Translations under genes and position numbers: made by a program
In this document: positions 40,342 to 48,323 of the stretch, in pieces
Numbering within the stretch: the stretch's first letter is position 1
How the letters are laid out: every line of letters begins with the position of its first letter
The notes under the pieces: generated by a model
Database searches by the model: none
What the model was told of the DNA's origin: nothing
The model's input: only the letters and a program-made list of their open reading frames with translations
Source of the DNA: Pseudoalteromonas rubra
Lineage (GTDB): Bacteria; Pseudomonadota; Gammaproteobacteria; Enterobacterales; Alteromonadaceae
Direction: 5' to 3'
Assembly (NCBI RefSeq): GCF_005887115.1
Contig: NZ_PNCJ01000001.1
Location: forward strand, 1-54,744
DNA: 54,744 nt

Positions 40342-40671
40342 TCAATTAATTCTTTCAATATGTTGTGCATGTAATACAAGCTGACTCAAGCCACTTCGGC
40401 TCTCGTGTCGGTTTAAAAAACCGCGTACCTGTAAGGTCTGCCCAACGCATAAATGCTCTAGTTGAGTCCGGAACTGCTGTCCGCTGGCAACCACCTGAAT
40501 ACGTACATAACTATTACGATTTAGGTCAGCTTCTACCTGCATCGACTTATGTTCTAAAACAAAAATACAATGCGCGATACCCGCGGGGCTTTGACTGTAC
40601 TTAGGTGGCTTACAGACCGTGCCGGATAATACCAGCTGGTTTGTATACAGTTCAGACTGAATGCTCACCAA
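40342..40671 (-). CDS. priB: Primosomal replication protein PriB
   Basis: PriB is an OB-fold dimer in the PriA-PriB-DnaT replication restart primosome. The 109 residues begin with the strand-rich NQLVLSGTVCKPPKYSQSPAGI and end with LSQLVLHAQHIERI. The position between rpsF and rpsR is the classical one. Length agrees with E. coli (104). No other restart genes are in the window. Confidence 0.93.
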   Translation of the reverse strand: MVSIQSELYTNQLVLSGTVCKPPKYSQSPAGIAHCIFVLEHKSMQVEADLNRNSYVRIQVVASGQQFRTQLEHLCVGQTLQVRGFLNRHESRSGLSQLVLHAQHIERIN

Positions 40672-40701
40672 ACTACCAGGTCAATTCCGAATCAATAACG
40701 A

Positions 40702-41043
40702 TTAAGCAGTTGCTGCTTCTTTTTTCTCTTCTTTAGCAAGAGGAGACGCTTCAGTTACAGCGTTCTTAGTACGCATAACCAGGTTACGAAGCACTGCATC
40801 GTTGTAGCGGAAAGAAGTTTCAAGCTCGCTGATTACTTCAGTAGGTGCTTCAACGTTCAACAGAACATAGTGTGCTTTGTGAAGCTTTTCGATTGGGTAA
40901 GCCAGTTGACGACGGCCCCAGTCTTCTAGACGGTGGATTTTACCGCCAGCTTCTGTGATGGCACCAGTATAACGCTCGATCATACCAGGTACTTGCTCAC
41001 TTTGGTCTGGGTGAACCATGAATACGATTTCGTAATGACGCAT
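40702..41043 (-). CDS. rpsF: Small ribosomal subunit protein bS6
   Basis: bS6 is a 30S platform protein that dimerises with bS18. The 113 residues begin [20 protein letters not shown] and include [25 protein letters not shown] (landmark [18 protein letters not shown]). The C-terminal tail is lysine/glutamate-rich as in other gammaproteobacteria. The ribosome binding site AAGGAATATCC precedes the ATG. It is the first gene of the rpsF-priB-rpsR-rplI operon. Confidence 0.98.
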   Translation of the reverse strand: MRHYEIVFMVHPDQSEQVPGMIERYTGAITEAGGKIHRLEDWGRRQLAYPIEKLHKAHYVLLNVEAPTEVISELETSFRYNDAVLRNLVMRTKNAVTEASPLAKEEKKEAATA

Positions 41044-41067
41044 GGATATTCCTTACGGTTAATATAG

Positions 41068-41103
41068 CCTTGTCCCGTTTCGGCCAGTCGGGGTAAGGCA
41101 AGG
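41068..41103 (-). promoter_or_regulatory. Candidate S6:S18-binding hairpin in the rpsF leader
   Basis: On the minus strand CCTTG / CAAGG and, inside it, CCCG / CGGG form a long interrupted stem with an internal CCG-containing loop, between the promoter and rpsF. S6-S18 complexes repress translation by binding a similar leader hairpin in other bacteria. Assigned by position and fold only. Confidence 0.45.
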
Positions 41104-41134
41104 AACTAAAGTTAGTTAGGCCGAAAGAGCGCGT

Positions 41135-41163
41135 ATTTTACGTGTCGAACTAAAAATAAGCAA
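41135..41163 (-). promoter_or_regulatory. Sigma70 promoter of rpsF operon
   Basis: TTGCTT (41158-41163) and TAAAAT (41135-41140) on the minus strand are 17 nt apart, followed by a GC-rich discriminator (ACGCGCTC). The promoter is between the tRNA-Gly array and rpsF, so the operon can be read independently of the tRNAs. Confidence 0.72.
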
Positions 41164-41254
41164 TCAGTTTATCAATGAAAATTGGTGGAATAAGATTTAA
41201 AGTTGAGTGTGTAAGTCAGAGTGAGAAAATTTGGATATAAGGAGAAGAGAGAGT

Positions 41255-41330
41255 TGGAGCGGCACACGAGGTTCGAACTCGTGACCTCGACCTTGGCAAG
41301 GTCGCGCTCTACCAGCTGAGCTAGTGCCGC
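41255..41330 (-). tRNA. glyV: tRNA-Gly (GCC), copy 1
   Basis: A 76-nt tRNA with acceptor GCGGCAC / GTGCCGC, anticodon loop TTGCCAA, T-arm AGTTCGAAC and encoded CCA. The last of the four in transcript order. All four copies appear identical, so the array gives four-fold dosage of one major glycine isoacceptor. Confidence 0.97.
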
Positions 41331-41354
41331 TTCATTATTTGCTCGATTGAATTT

Positions 41355-41409
41355 AAACGCTGGTCCGCGACGGGTCGCGTCTAACGTTTAGCAGCTGAGC
41401 CATTGCTGC
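41355..41409 (-). pseudogene. tRNA-Gly 5'-end stub with hairpin, S1
   Basis: On the minus strand, 18 nt resembling the tRNA-Gly 5' end (15/18 identical, acceptor to D-loop) are followed by a fold-back hairpin with CGCGAC / GTCGCG at its core, flanked by AAACG / CGTTT. It lies between tRNA copies 2 and 1. Confidence 0.8.
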
Positions 41410-41448
41410 ATCATAGAAAGTATCTAGTTTATACACCTGAAGAAGTGT

Positions 41449-41524
41449 TGGAGCGGCACACGAGGTTCGAACTCGTGACCTCGACCTTGGCAAGGTCGCG
41501 CTCTACCAGCTGAGCTAGTGCCGC
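41449..41524 (-). tRNA. glyV: tRNA-Gly (GCC), copy 2
   Basis: Same 76-nt sequence as copy 1, with GCC anticodon and encoded CCA. It lies 118 nt from copy 1, with stub S1 between. Confidence 0.97.
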
Positions 41525-41544
41525 TTCATAGGTTATGGAATATT

Positions 41545-41601
41545 AAAACGCTGGTGCGCGACGGGTCGCGTCTAACATTTTAGCAGCAGAGCCAGTGCTG
41601 C
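41545..41601 (-). pseudogene. tRNA-Gly 5'-end stub with hairpin, S2
   Basis: The tRNA-like part (GCAGCACTGGCTCTGCTG on the minus strand) matches 15 of 18 nt of the real 5' end. The D-stem partner is replaced by the fold-back hairpin with CGCGAC / GTCGCG. Confidence 0.78.
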
Positions 41602-41622
41602 ATTCCTGATTACTCATGTTTC

Positions 41623-41678
41623 AAACGCTGGAGCACGAAAGGTCGCGTCTAACGTTTTAGCAGCTGAGCTAGTGCCGC
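41623..41678 (-). pseudogene. tRNA-Gly 5'-end stub with hairpin, S3
   Basis: The first 18 nt on the minus strand (GCGGCACTAGCTCAGCTG) are identical to the functional tRNA-Gly. The hairpin core is degenerate here (CGCGACC opposite GTGC with mismatches). It precedes S2 in the transcript. Confidence 0.85.
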
Positions 41679-41717
41679 TTCATAGACAGTATCTAGTTTA
41701 TACACTTGAAGAAGTGT

Positions 41718-41793
41718 TGGAGCGGCACACGAGGTTCGAACTCGTGACCTCGACCTTGGCAAGGTCGCGCTCTACCAGCTGAGCTAGTGCCGC
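41718..41793 (-). tRNA. glyV: tRNA-Gly (GCC), copy 3
   Basis: Same 76-nt tRNA as copy 1; it is that copy's counterpart in the second 463-bp unit. Confidence 0.97.
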
Positions 41794-41817
41794 TTCATTA
41801 TTTGCTCGATTGAATTT

Positions 41818-41872
41818 AAACGCTGGTTCGCGACGGGTCGCGTCTAACGTTTAGCAGCTGAGCCATTGCTGC
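41818..41872 (-). pseudogene. tRNA-Gly 5'-end stub with hairpin, S4
   Basis: The duplicate of S1, differing from it by one base (in the hairpin). The hairpin core CGCGAC / GTCGCG is intact. Confidence 0.8.
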
Positions 41873-41911
41873 ATCATAGAAAGTATCTAGTTTATACACC
41901 TGAAGAAGTGT

Positions 41912-41987
41912 TGGAGCGGCACACGAGGTTCGAACTCGTGACCTCGACCTTGGCAAGGTCGCGCTCTACCAGCTGAGCTAGTGCCGC
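41912..41987 (-). tRNA. glyV: tRNA-Gly (GCC), copy 4
   Basis: Same 76-nt tRNA as the others, and the first functional tRNA in transcript order. Two stubs (S6, S5) lie between it and the predicted promoter. Confidence 0.97.
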
Positions 41988-42007
41988 TTCATAAGTTATG
42001 GAATATT

Positions 42008-42064
42008 AAAACGCTGGTGCGCGACAGGTCGCGTCTAACATTTTAGCAGCAGAGCCAGTGCCGC
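42008..42064 (-). pseudogene. tRNA-Gly 5'-end stub with hairpin, S5
   Basis: The duplicate of S2 with a better match to the tRNA 5' end (16/18). One base in the hairpin loop differs. Confidence 0.78.
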
Positions 42065-42085
42065 ATTCCTGATTACTCATATTTT

Positions 42086-42141
42086 AAACGCTGATGCGCG
42101 ACGGGTCGCGTCTAACGTTTTAGCAGCTGAGTTAGTGCCGC
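42086..42141 (-). pseudogene. tRNA-Gly 5'-end stub with hairpin, S6
   Basis: The duplicate of S3, with 17 of 18 nt of the tRNA 5' end and a restored hairpin core (CGCGAC / GTCGCG). It is the first element in the predicted transcript. Confidence 0.8.
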
Positions 42142-42196
42142 TTTACAATACTACACCCCAAAGACAAATAAGCTTTGCCGTCTTGAGCGGGGCAGG

Positions 42197-42224
42197 ATTC
42201 TACAAGATAGAAAAAGCATTGCAA
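42197..42224 (-). promoter_or_regulatory. Sigma70 promoter of the tRNA-Gly array
   Basis: On the minus strand TTGCAA (42219-42224) and TAGAAT (42197-42202) are 16 nt apart and followed by a GC-rich discriminator (CCTGCCCCGC), as in stringently controlled stable RNA promoters. Transcription would start near 42190 and pass through stub S6 first. Confidence 0.72.
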
Positions 42225-42242
42225 GTACTTTTTCTAAATTTT

Positions 42243-42788
42243 TTAAAGATTGAAGAATTTTTGCTGGTAAACCTTCAACTCCATAATGGAGTCTTTGATG
42301 TCGTCCAGAGCCAGGTGAGAGCTCTTTTTGTGGATCCCATTTAACAGCTCAGGCTTCCAACGACGTGCCAGCTCTTTAATCGTGCTGACGTCCAGGTTGC
42401 GGTAGTGGAAATATTCTTCCAGCTCAGGCATGTATTTATTGAGGAAGCGACGATCCTGACCAATCGAGTTACCACACATCGGCGATTTGCCCGGTGGTAC
42501 CCATTGTTTCAGGAAGTCTAATGTTTGTTTGATTGCATCAGATTCAGAGTGAGTGCTGGCCTTACAACGCGCAGTCAGACCGGAACGGCCATGCTGGTTT
42601 GTACACCACTCATCCATATTATCAAGTAAATCATCACTTTGATGGATAGCAATTACAGGTCCCTCGGCCAGTACATTCAGATCACAGTCGGTGATCACAG
42701 TGGCAATTTCGAGGATCCTATCTGTTTTAGGTTCCAGACCCGTCATTTCTAAGTCGAGCCAGATCAGGTTTGATTCATGAAAAGACAT
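42243..42788 (-). CDS. orn: Oligoribonuclease
   Basis: Orn degrades di- to pentanucleotides, including pGpG from cyclic-di-GMP breakdown, which links it loosely to the GGDEF-EAL protein in this window. The 181 residues are a DEDDh exonuclease: ExoI is [13 protein letters not shown] (about 9-21), ExoII is in [13 protein letters not shown] (about 105-117), and ExoIII has the H of [10 protein letters not shown] (about 158). Divergent to rsgA, a conserved arrangement in gammaproteobacteria. Confidence 0.97.
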   Translation of the reverse strand: MSFHESNLIWLDLEMTGLEPKTDRILEIATVITDCDLNVLAEGPVIAIHQSDDLLDNMDEWCTNQHGRSGLTARCKASTHSESDAIKQTLDFLKQWVPPGKSPMCGNSIGQDRRFLNKYMPELEEYFHYRNLDVSTIKELARRWKPELLNGIHKKSSHLALDDIKDSIMELKVYQQKFFNL

Positions 42789-42961
42789 ACACTACCTAAC
42801 GGTACTTTCCTTTAGATCCAATGCAATTAGATATATCATATTAGCTTCATCACTCGACCAAAAGCTTTTTTTTACAAAGCGGGGCAATTTATTGAGTTAT
42901 AGTCCATGATTGGCCTGTATACCACTCGATAGCAATAAATCGTGTCGCGAGTTTATAAGAT

Positions 42962-44014
42962 ATGGCAAAACGCAAAAAACTCAGTAAGGGCCAGTCCAGA
43001 CGGATCAGTGCCAACCATCAAAAACGCTTGCATAAAGCGAAACAACAATCCGACACTCAGGTGACTTGGCAAACCGATAACCTGGGCCCCACAGAACCCG
43101 CGGTGGTGATCAGTCGCTTTGGCCAGCACGCCGATGTCGAGTGCGAAAATGGCGACGTGCTGCGCTGTAATATTCGCCGTACTGTCACCAGCATAGTATG
43201 TGGCGATGACGTGATTTTTCGTCGCGCCAAAGTCAGCGAAGGCGATCTGGCCGGCGTGATAGAAGCCGTCGAGCCTCGCCGCTCTCAGCTCACTCGTCCG
43301 GATTTTTACGACGGCGTAAAAGTGGTGGCAGCCAATATTGACCAAATTTTAATGGTATCCGCTGTAGTACCTGAATTCACCCCGCAGATCATTGACCGCT
43401 ACCTGGTCGCCTGTGAAGACATGGGCATTGAGCCTATTCTGTTACTCAACAAGATCGATCTGCTCGATGACGAAGGCCTCGACTATGTTGATGAAGTGCT
43501 GGATATCTATCGTGAGCTAGGTTACCGCGTCCTGCTGGTGAGTAACAAAACAGGCCAAGGGATTGATGAGCTCAAAGCCCTGCTAACAGACAAGAACAAC
43601 ATCTTTGTTGGCCAATCCGGTGTGGGTAAATCCACGTTAGTGAATACCGTCCTGCCTGATGCCGCTATCCTGACGCAGGAAGTCTCTGAGAACAGTGGCC
43701 TGGGCCAACACACCACCACGGTTTCTAAACTGCATCACCTGCCCAGTGGCGGTAACCTGATAGACAGTCCGGGGATCCGTGAATTCGGTCTGTGGCACCT
43801 CGAAGTAGAGCGGGTAACCTGGTGTTTTAAAGAGTTTCGTGAATTTATCGGCGGCTGTCGTTTTCGCGATTGCAAACACCTCAACGATCCGGGCTGTCTG
43901 ATCCTGGAAGCGGTTGATGAGGGCAAGATCAGCGAACTGCGCTTTGACAGCTATCACCGTATTCTGGAGTCAATGGCGGATGGTCGCGCAGGTGCGCGCG
44001 CGCCAAGAGTTTGA
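42962..44014 (+). CDS. rsgA: Ribosome small subunit-dependent GTPase RsgA
   Basis: RsgA is a late 30S assembly GTPase. Its 350 residues have a basic N-terminus ([15 protein letters not shown]), an OB domain (about 50-115), a circularly permuted G domain in which G4 (LLNKIDLL, about 160-167) precedes the P-loop ([12 protein letters not shown], about 219-230), and a C-terminal zinc finger (C-x4-C-x-H-x5-[15 protein letters not shown]). It is divergent to orn and upstream of psd by 34 nt. Confidence 0.97.
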   Translation: MAKRKKLSKGQSRRISANHQKRLHKAKQQSDTQVTWQTDNLGPTEPAVVISRFGQHADVECENGDVLRCNIRRTVTSIVCGDDVIFRRAKVSEGDLAGVIEAVEPRRSQLTRPDFYDGVKVVAANIDQILMVSAVVPEFTPQIIDRYLVACEDMGIEPILLLNKIDLLDDEGLDYVDEVLDIYRELGYRVLLVSNKTGQGIDELKALLTDKNNIFVGQSGVGKSTLVNTVLPDAAILTQEVSENSGLGQHTTTVSKLHHLPSGGNLIDSPGIREFGLWHLEVERVTWCFKEFREFIGGCRFRDCKHLNDPGCLILEAVDEGKISELRFDSYHRILESMADGRAGARAPRV

Positions 44015-44048
44015 TACTATCTTCAAAATTTTTTCAGGAATAATAAAA

Positions 44049-44915
44049 GTGAACTTGGATAAACTAAAGATTGCCCTGCAATATGCTTTACCCAAACATG
44101 CCGTATCACGTTTGGTGGGAAAACTGGCCGCAGCCGAAGCGGGCGCACTGACGACCACCTTAATTAAATTGTTTATCAAGCAGTACAAGATAGACATGAG
44201 TGAAGCCCTGCATGAAGATCCAGCTCACTATAAAACCTTTAATGAATTCTTTACCCGTCCGCTGAAGCCGGGGATCCGCCCACTTGCCGAAGAAGCCAGC
44301 ATTGTGGCTCACCCGGTCGACGGTGCCATTAGCCAGCTGGGCGATGTGGTCGATGGTCAGATCATTCAGGCAAAGGGTCATGACTACAGCCTGCAAACCC
44401 TACTGGGGGGCAAAGAGTCGGATGTGGCGCCATATCTTGGTGGTAAATTTGCCACTATCTATCTGGCACCCAAAGACTATCACCGTATTCATATGCCCCT
44501 TGATGGTACGCTGAAAAAGATGATCTACGTACCTGGCGATCTGTTCTCGGTCAACCCGCTGACTGCGCAAAACGTCCCTAATCTGTTTGCTCGTAATGAG
44601 CGGGTAGTCGCAATCTTTGACACTGAAATAGGTCCACTGGCTATGGTACTGGTGGGCGCCACTATAGTGGCCAGCATCGAAACCATCTGGGCGGGTACGG
44701 TCACGCCACCAGCCGGTAAAGACGTCTTTAGCTGGGATTATCCCGCAGAGGGCGACAACGCCGTTAAACTGAAAAAAGGCGACGAGATGGGCCGCTTTAA
44801 GCTGGGCTCGACGGTTATTTTGGCCTGGGGAGAAGACAAGGCCGACTTCCTGGCCAACCAATTGCCAGAAACCGTTACCCGTATGGGCACCCCATTTGCG
44901 ACCATCCGCGACTAA
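44049..44915 (+). CDS. psd: Phosphatidylserine decarboxylase proenzyme
   Basis: Psd makes phosphatidylethanolamine from phosphatidylserine at the inner membrane. The GTG at 44049 ([20 protein letters not shown] follows) has AGGAA upstream and gives 288 residues; the frame extends back into rsgA to 43914 without family support. Autocleavage is expected in the LGST motif ([12 protein letters not shown], about 252-263), where the Ser becomes the pyruvoyl group. The HPVDG and YHRIHMP motifs are present. A bidirectional terminator follows. Confidence 0.96.
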   Translation: MNLDKLKIALQYALPKHAVSRLVGKLAAAEAGALTTTLIKLFIKQYKIDMSEALHEDPAHYKTFNEFFTRPLKPGIRPLAEEASIVAHPVDGAISQLGDVVDGQIIQAKGHDYSLQTLLGGKESDVAPYLGGKFATIYLAPKDYHRIHMPLDGTLKKMIYVPGDLFSVNPLTAQNVPNLFARNERVVAIFDTEIGPLAMVLVGATIVASIETIWAGTVTPPAGKDVFSWDYPAEGDNAVKLKKGDEMGRFKLGSTVILAWGEDKADFLANQLPETVTRMGTPFATIRD

Positions 44916-44931
44916 GCCGGATAATTCGCTC

Positions 44932-44959
44932 AAAAAAGCCCGCAGAAGCGGGCTTTTTT
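44932..44959. terminator. Bidirectional terminator between psd and thiF
   Basis: AAAAAAGCCCGC / GCGGGCTTTTTT with an AGAA loop. The stem is perfect and flanked by A and T runs, so it can stop transcription from both psd (plus) and the thi operon (minus). Confidence 0.93.
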
Positions 44960-44973
44960 AATCGTCTATCGCA

Positions 44974-45726
44974 TTAGCTACACACGCTACATGCCGTATC
45001 TCTTTCCAGCGTAAACTGCCGTTGCTGCAAGCTCAAAGCATCGACCACTATCATTTCGCTGTGTTTATCAGGCACATCAGAGATAATTAAACTGACTGCT
45101 TTCATCGCCTGCATAGAGCCGATAATGCCCAATAACGGGCTCACCACACCTGCGTTCTGACAATTCAATACCGGTTGCGCAGAAGACTGTGGAAAAATGC
45201 AGTGATAACACACAGAGGACACCCTGAAATCAAAGGTCATAAACTGTCCCTGAGTTCCCAGCGCAGCACCCGAGATCAGGACCTTACGGTGTTGTACACA
45301 ATACTGATTGAGCAAATAGCGCGTGGCGAAGTTGTCGCTGCAATCCAGGATCAAGTCACTGTCTTGCAATATGCTGTCTATATTGCTGCGACTAAGCTTC
45401 ACAGGCTGTGGGATCAGTGAAATTTGGTTATTCAGGCTCGCTAAAACCTTACCCGCTGCCTTCGCTTTTGGCTGGCCAATGTGACTGACCTTATACAAAA
45501 TTTGCCTTTGCAAATTAGACAACTCAACCGCATCATCATCACAAAAAGTCAGCTGCCCGACTCCACTTGCCGCCAGATAAAACAGCGCTGGGCTGCCCAA
45601 ACCACCACAGCCCACCACGGCCACCCGCGCTTGTTTTAGGCGCAGCTGACCGGCTTCCGATACTTCGTTGAGCAGTAAATGGCGGCTGTACCTTAGCCGC
45701 TCTTTGTCACTGAGCTCTGTACTCAT
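44974..45726 (-). CDS. thiF: ThiF-type sulfur-carrier adenylyltransferase (HesA/MoeB/ThiF)
   Basis: ThiF adenylates the C-terminal glycine of ThiS before sulfur transfer. The 250 residues have the ATP-binding Rossmann motif VVGCGGLGSPALFYLAASG (about 33-51) and the arginine-containing LSNLQRQILY segment. Two C-x2-C pairs (VCYHC, about 175; ACSVCS at the C-terminus) form the zinc site, and a cysteine in LNCQNAGVVSPL may be the persulfide site. The family also contains MoeB; the operon position after thiDE (4-nt ATGA overlap) favours ThiF. Confidence 0.92.
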   Translation of the reverse strand: MSTELSDKERLRYSRHLLLNEVSEAGQLRLKQARVAVVGCGGLGSPALFYLAASGVGQLTFCDDDAVELSNLQRQILYKVSHIGQPKAKAAGKVLASLNNQISLIPQPVKLSRSNIDSILQDSDLILDCSDNFATRYLLNQYCVQHRKVLISGAALGTQGQFMTFDFRVSSVCYHCIFPQSSAQPVLNCQNAGVVSPLLGIIGSMQAMKAVSLIISDVPDKHSEMIVVDALSLQQRQFTLERDTACSVCS

Positions 45727-47243
45727 GATTCGCCTGTGGCCCGTTTCAGGTCAATAATAGCCTGTTTATAATCCGCCGCCTCGGTGATGGCGCGCACCAC
45801 CGCCACACTGCCCACTCCGGTGGCGGCAACCTGAGGAGCACGAGTGAGGTCAATGCCGCCAATGGCCACGGTGGGATAGGTTTCACGCATCAGAGGCACA
45901 AAGTGCCTGAGCTTTTCGAGCCCCTGGATCTGTCCGGACATGTCCTTAGTGGTGGTCGGGTAAATCGCGCCAAACGCCAGGTAGCTGGGCCGATAGTTGT
46001 GAGCCCGCAGCATTTCATAAAACCCATGCGTAGACACGCCCAGGCGTAACCCCGCCTGCTGAATGGCAACCAGATTCGCCGAATCCAGATCTTCCTGACC
46101 AAGATGCACCCCATAAGCGCCATGGCGAATGGCCAGCTCCCAGTGGTCGTTAATAAAGACCCGGCCCTGATATTTCTCACCCAGGGTGATTGCACACTGT
46201 ATGTCTTCTTCCAGGGTCGCGTGATCAGCCTGTTTAATCCTGAGTTGCACCGTTTTCACGCCCTCAGCCAGACACTTTTCAACCCAGTCTACCGAGTCAA
46301 CGACGGCATAAAGCCCCAGCTCTTCTCCCACCGGAGCAAAGCCGGCGGCAAAGTTAAACTCTTCACTGACGGCAAATTCCAGCTCGTCACCCAGCCAGCT
46401 GCCAGGCTCTATCACCTGAGGAAAGTCCGAGATATTCTCTGGAAATCCGCAGTGTGCTAAGGGGCCCCTGCCCTCACCAAAGCGCTGTGCTAACTTCAGC
46501 CCCTGATTGATATAAGCTTTGGCCAGAATGAAGGCATCTTTGATCGGGTAGCCTTTGGCCAGGCAAGCCGCAACAGAAGATGCAAAGCTACAGCCGGTGC
46601 CGTGGCTATGCGGTGTTTGTATCGCTTCATTACCCAGCCAATACTCTTCGTCCTCACTCCAGCAATAATCGATGCAATAACCACTGGGATAATCCCAGTG
46701 ACCCCCTTTAATGATCACCGATTTGACGCCAAATTCACGCAGCTTGCGGGCAGCGTCCCTGACGGCATCCGGACCAATCAGATACACGCCAGTCAATACT
46801 TGCGTCTCCTGCGTATTGGGTGTGATCACATCGACCAGAGGTAATAAGTATTTTTTCAACGCATCCAGGGTATCTTCTTCGGTCAGCGCATCGCCACTGG
46901 ATGCAATGGCAACCGGGTCGAACACAATCACAGGGGGATTGTCCCAGCGACTCCTGTACTGCGCCAAATGCTCTGCCACCAGCTGGATCTGTGTGCTGTT
47001 GGCCAGCATGCCAATCTTGATAACGGTTGCTTTTAAGTCGGCTTCGAGTGCCAGCAGCTGAGATTCCAGCACTTCACTCGAGACCGCGTTGATCTCTTCA
47101 ACCGCCAAACTATTTTGCGCCGTCAGCGCTGTCACGGCTGTGCAGGTTTGCACACCAAAACTGTGCATTGCTTTGACATCCGCCTGAATCCCGGCGCCGC
47201 CGCCCGAATCCGACCCGGCAATGGTCCATACCAGTTCAGCCAC
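45723..47243 (-). CDS. thiDE: Fused HMP-P kinase / thiamine-phosphate synthase (ThiD-ThiE)
   Basis: A 506-residue two-domain enzyme. ThiD (about 1-260) phosphorylates HMP-P; landmarks are TIAGSDSGGGAGIQADVKA (7-25) and the TPNTQE segment, with SHGTGCSFASSVAA (about 213-226). ThiE (about 310-500) joins HMP-PP and the thiazole phosphate; landmarks are VQLRIKQ, FINDHWELA, GVHLGQEDL and VAIGGI. The linker is at about 262-308. Fusions of this order are known in some bacteria. It lies 88 nt after thiG and overlaps thiF by 4 nt. Confidence 0.94.
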   Translation of the reverse strand: MAELVWTIAGSDSGGGAGIQADVKAMHSFGVQTCTAVTALTAQNSLAVEEINAVSSEVLESQLLALEADLKATVIKIGMLANSTQIQLVAEHLAQYRSRWDNPPVIVFDPVAIASSGDALTEEDTLDALKKYLLPLVDVITPNTQETQVLTGVYLIGPDAVRDAARKLREFGVKSVIIKGGHWDYPSGYCIDYCWSEDEEYWLGNEAIQTPHSHGTGCSFASSVAACLAKGYPIKDAFILAKAYINQGLKLAQRFGEGRGPLAHCGFPENISDFPQVIEPGSWLGDELEFAVSEEFNFAAGFAPVGEELGLYAVVDSVDWVEKCLAEGVKTVQLRIKQADHATLEEDIQCAITLGEKYQGRVFINDHWELAIRHGAYGVHLGQEDLDSANLVAIQQAGLRLGVSTHGFYEMLRAHNYRPSYLAFGAIYPTTTKDMSGQIQGLEKLRHFVPLMRETYPTVAIGGIDLTRAPQVAATGVGSVAVVRAITEAADYKQAIIDLKRATGES

Positions 47244-47331
47244 AATTACTCCTACTTACTCTGTTGAATATGGGCGCATGATTAATTAAGTACTTTGCGC
47301 CACAAAGGCTTAGCGTCACTATAGCGCGTGT

Positions 47332-48126
47332 TTAATTCTGATGCCAAAAGGGCATCCCCATCGTCGGGGTGGAAGGCGCTGCAACTTCTTTCTCCGGCAT
47401 GGCCTGCGCCACATAGGCGGCACGCCCGGCAACTACCGCATGATTAAAAGCACTAGCCATGGTTACCGGACAACCGGCACCGGCAATGGCAGAGTTTAGC
47501 AACACGGCATCGTAACCAAGCTCCAGGGCTTGTACCGCATGCGATGGTAAACCGAGTCCCGCGTCGACAATCAGAGTATGGTCAGGCAAACGTTCACGAA
47601 TGGTTTTCAGATTATAAGGATTCAGTAACCCTTTCCCGGTGCCAATGGGCGCGCCCCAGGGCATCAGTACTTCGCAGCCCAGATCCGCCAGGCGCTGACA
47701 CACCACTAAATCATCGGTGCAATACGGCAGCACTTTAAATCCCTGCTTTATCAGGATTTCGGTGGCTTCAAGCAGCGCAATCGGATCGGGTTGTAAATTG
47801 TATTCATCGCCGATGAGTTCCAGCTTGATCCAGTCAGTCGCAAACACTTCCCGACACATTTGCGCCAGTGTCACCACTTCTTTAACACTGTGGCACCCGG
47901 CGGTGTTAGGTAGCACCCGCAATCCGGTATCCTTGATCAGTTGCCAAAAGTCGTCTCCGGCCGACACTGAGTTCTGGCGTCGCAGTGAGACAGTGACAAT
48001 TTGCGCCTGCGAAGCCACCAGGCTTTGCTGCATAATTTCCGGCGAGGGGTAAAGTGCTGAGCCTATCAGCAAGCGACTGTCGAACTGCTCACCGTAAATG
48101 GTTAACGGTTTATCACTGTGCATCAT
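47332..48126 (-). CDS. thiG: Thiazole synthase
   Basis: ThiG is a TIM-barrel enzyme that forms the thiazole phosphate from DXP, ThiS-thiocarboxylate and dehydroglycine. The 264 residues contain the Schiff-base lysine in [10 protein letters not shown] (K101), the [18 protein letters not shown] phosphate loop (about 150-167) and [18 protein letters not shown] (about 188-205). The ATG overlaps the thiS stop by one base (TAATG). Length agrees with the E. coli type. Confidence 0.96.
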   Translation of the reverse strand: MMHSDKPLTIYGEQFDSRLLIGSALYPSPEIMQQSLVASQAQIVTVSLRRQNSVSAGDDFWQLIKDTGLRVLPNTAGCHSVKEVVTLAQMCREVFATDWIKLELIGDEYNLQPDPIALLEATEILIKQGFKVLPYCTDDLVVCQRLADLGCEVLMPWGAPIGTGKGLLNPYNLKTIRERLPDHTLIVDAGLGLPSHAVQALELGYDAVLLNSAIAGAGCPVTMASAFNHAVVAGRAAYVAQAMPEKEVAAPSTPTMGMPFWHQN

Positions 48127-48323
48127 TAGCCCCCCTGAATAGGCGATAGCAACTCGATGCTGTCACCTTCTTGCAGCCGCTGCTGGGCCAACGTGCTGCG
48201 CGGCACAAATTGCCCGTTCAGCGCCACCGCAAAGGGCGCCTTTGCCCCTTGTGCTTCAATCACCTCCAGCAAAGACTGTGGCTGTGACAGCGTGAGCGCC
48301 TGACCATTGTAACTAATATTCAT
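48126..48323 (-). CDS. thiS: Sulfur carrier protein ThiS
   Basis: A 65-residue ubiquitin-fold protein that carries the thiazole sulfur as a C-terminal thiocarboxylate. It ends in the obligatory Gly-Gly (SPIQGG) and has [11 protein letters not shown] in the middle. Its start overlaps thiO by 4 nt (ATGA) and its stop overlaps thiG by 1 nt, so the three are translated in a row. Confidence 0.96.
   Translation of the reverse strand: MNISYNGQALTLSQPQSLLEVIEAQGAKAPFAVALNGQFVPRSTLAQQRLQEGDSIELLSPIQGG

Larger units (their letters stand above)
41254..42143 (-). repeat. Tandem duplication (463-bp period) of a tRNA-Gly block
   Basis: The tRNA genes lie at 41255, 41449, 41718 and 41912. The 1-3 and 2-4 offsets are both exactly 463 bp, and the spacers match between copies with few differences (one in the 118-nt spacer, about nine in the 190-nt spacer). 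The unit is tRNA, stub, tRNA, stub, stub. Copy one spans about 41254-41716, copy two about 41717-42143. Confidence 0.93.

Noticed and set aside
41341..42141. CRISPR-like or REP array, suggested by repeated palindromes around the tRNA-Gly genes
   Set aside because: The repeats are tRNA-derived, with spacers that are themselves duplicated, no unique spacers and no cas genes.
43914..44048. Psd reading frame extending into rsgA
   Set aside because: The 45 extra residues lie over the end of rsgA and have no family counterpart; GTG at 44049 follows AGGAA.
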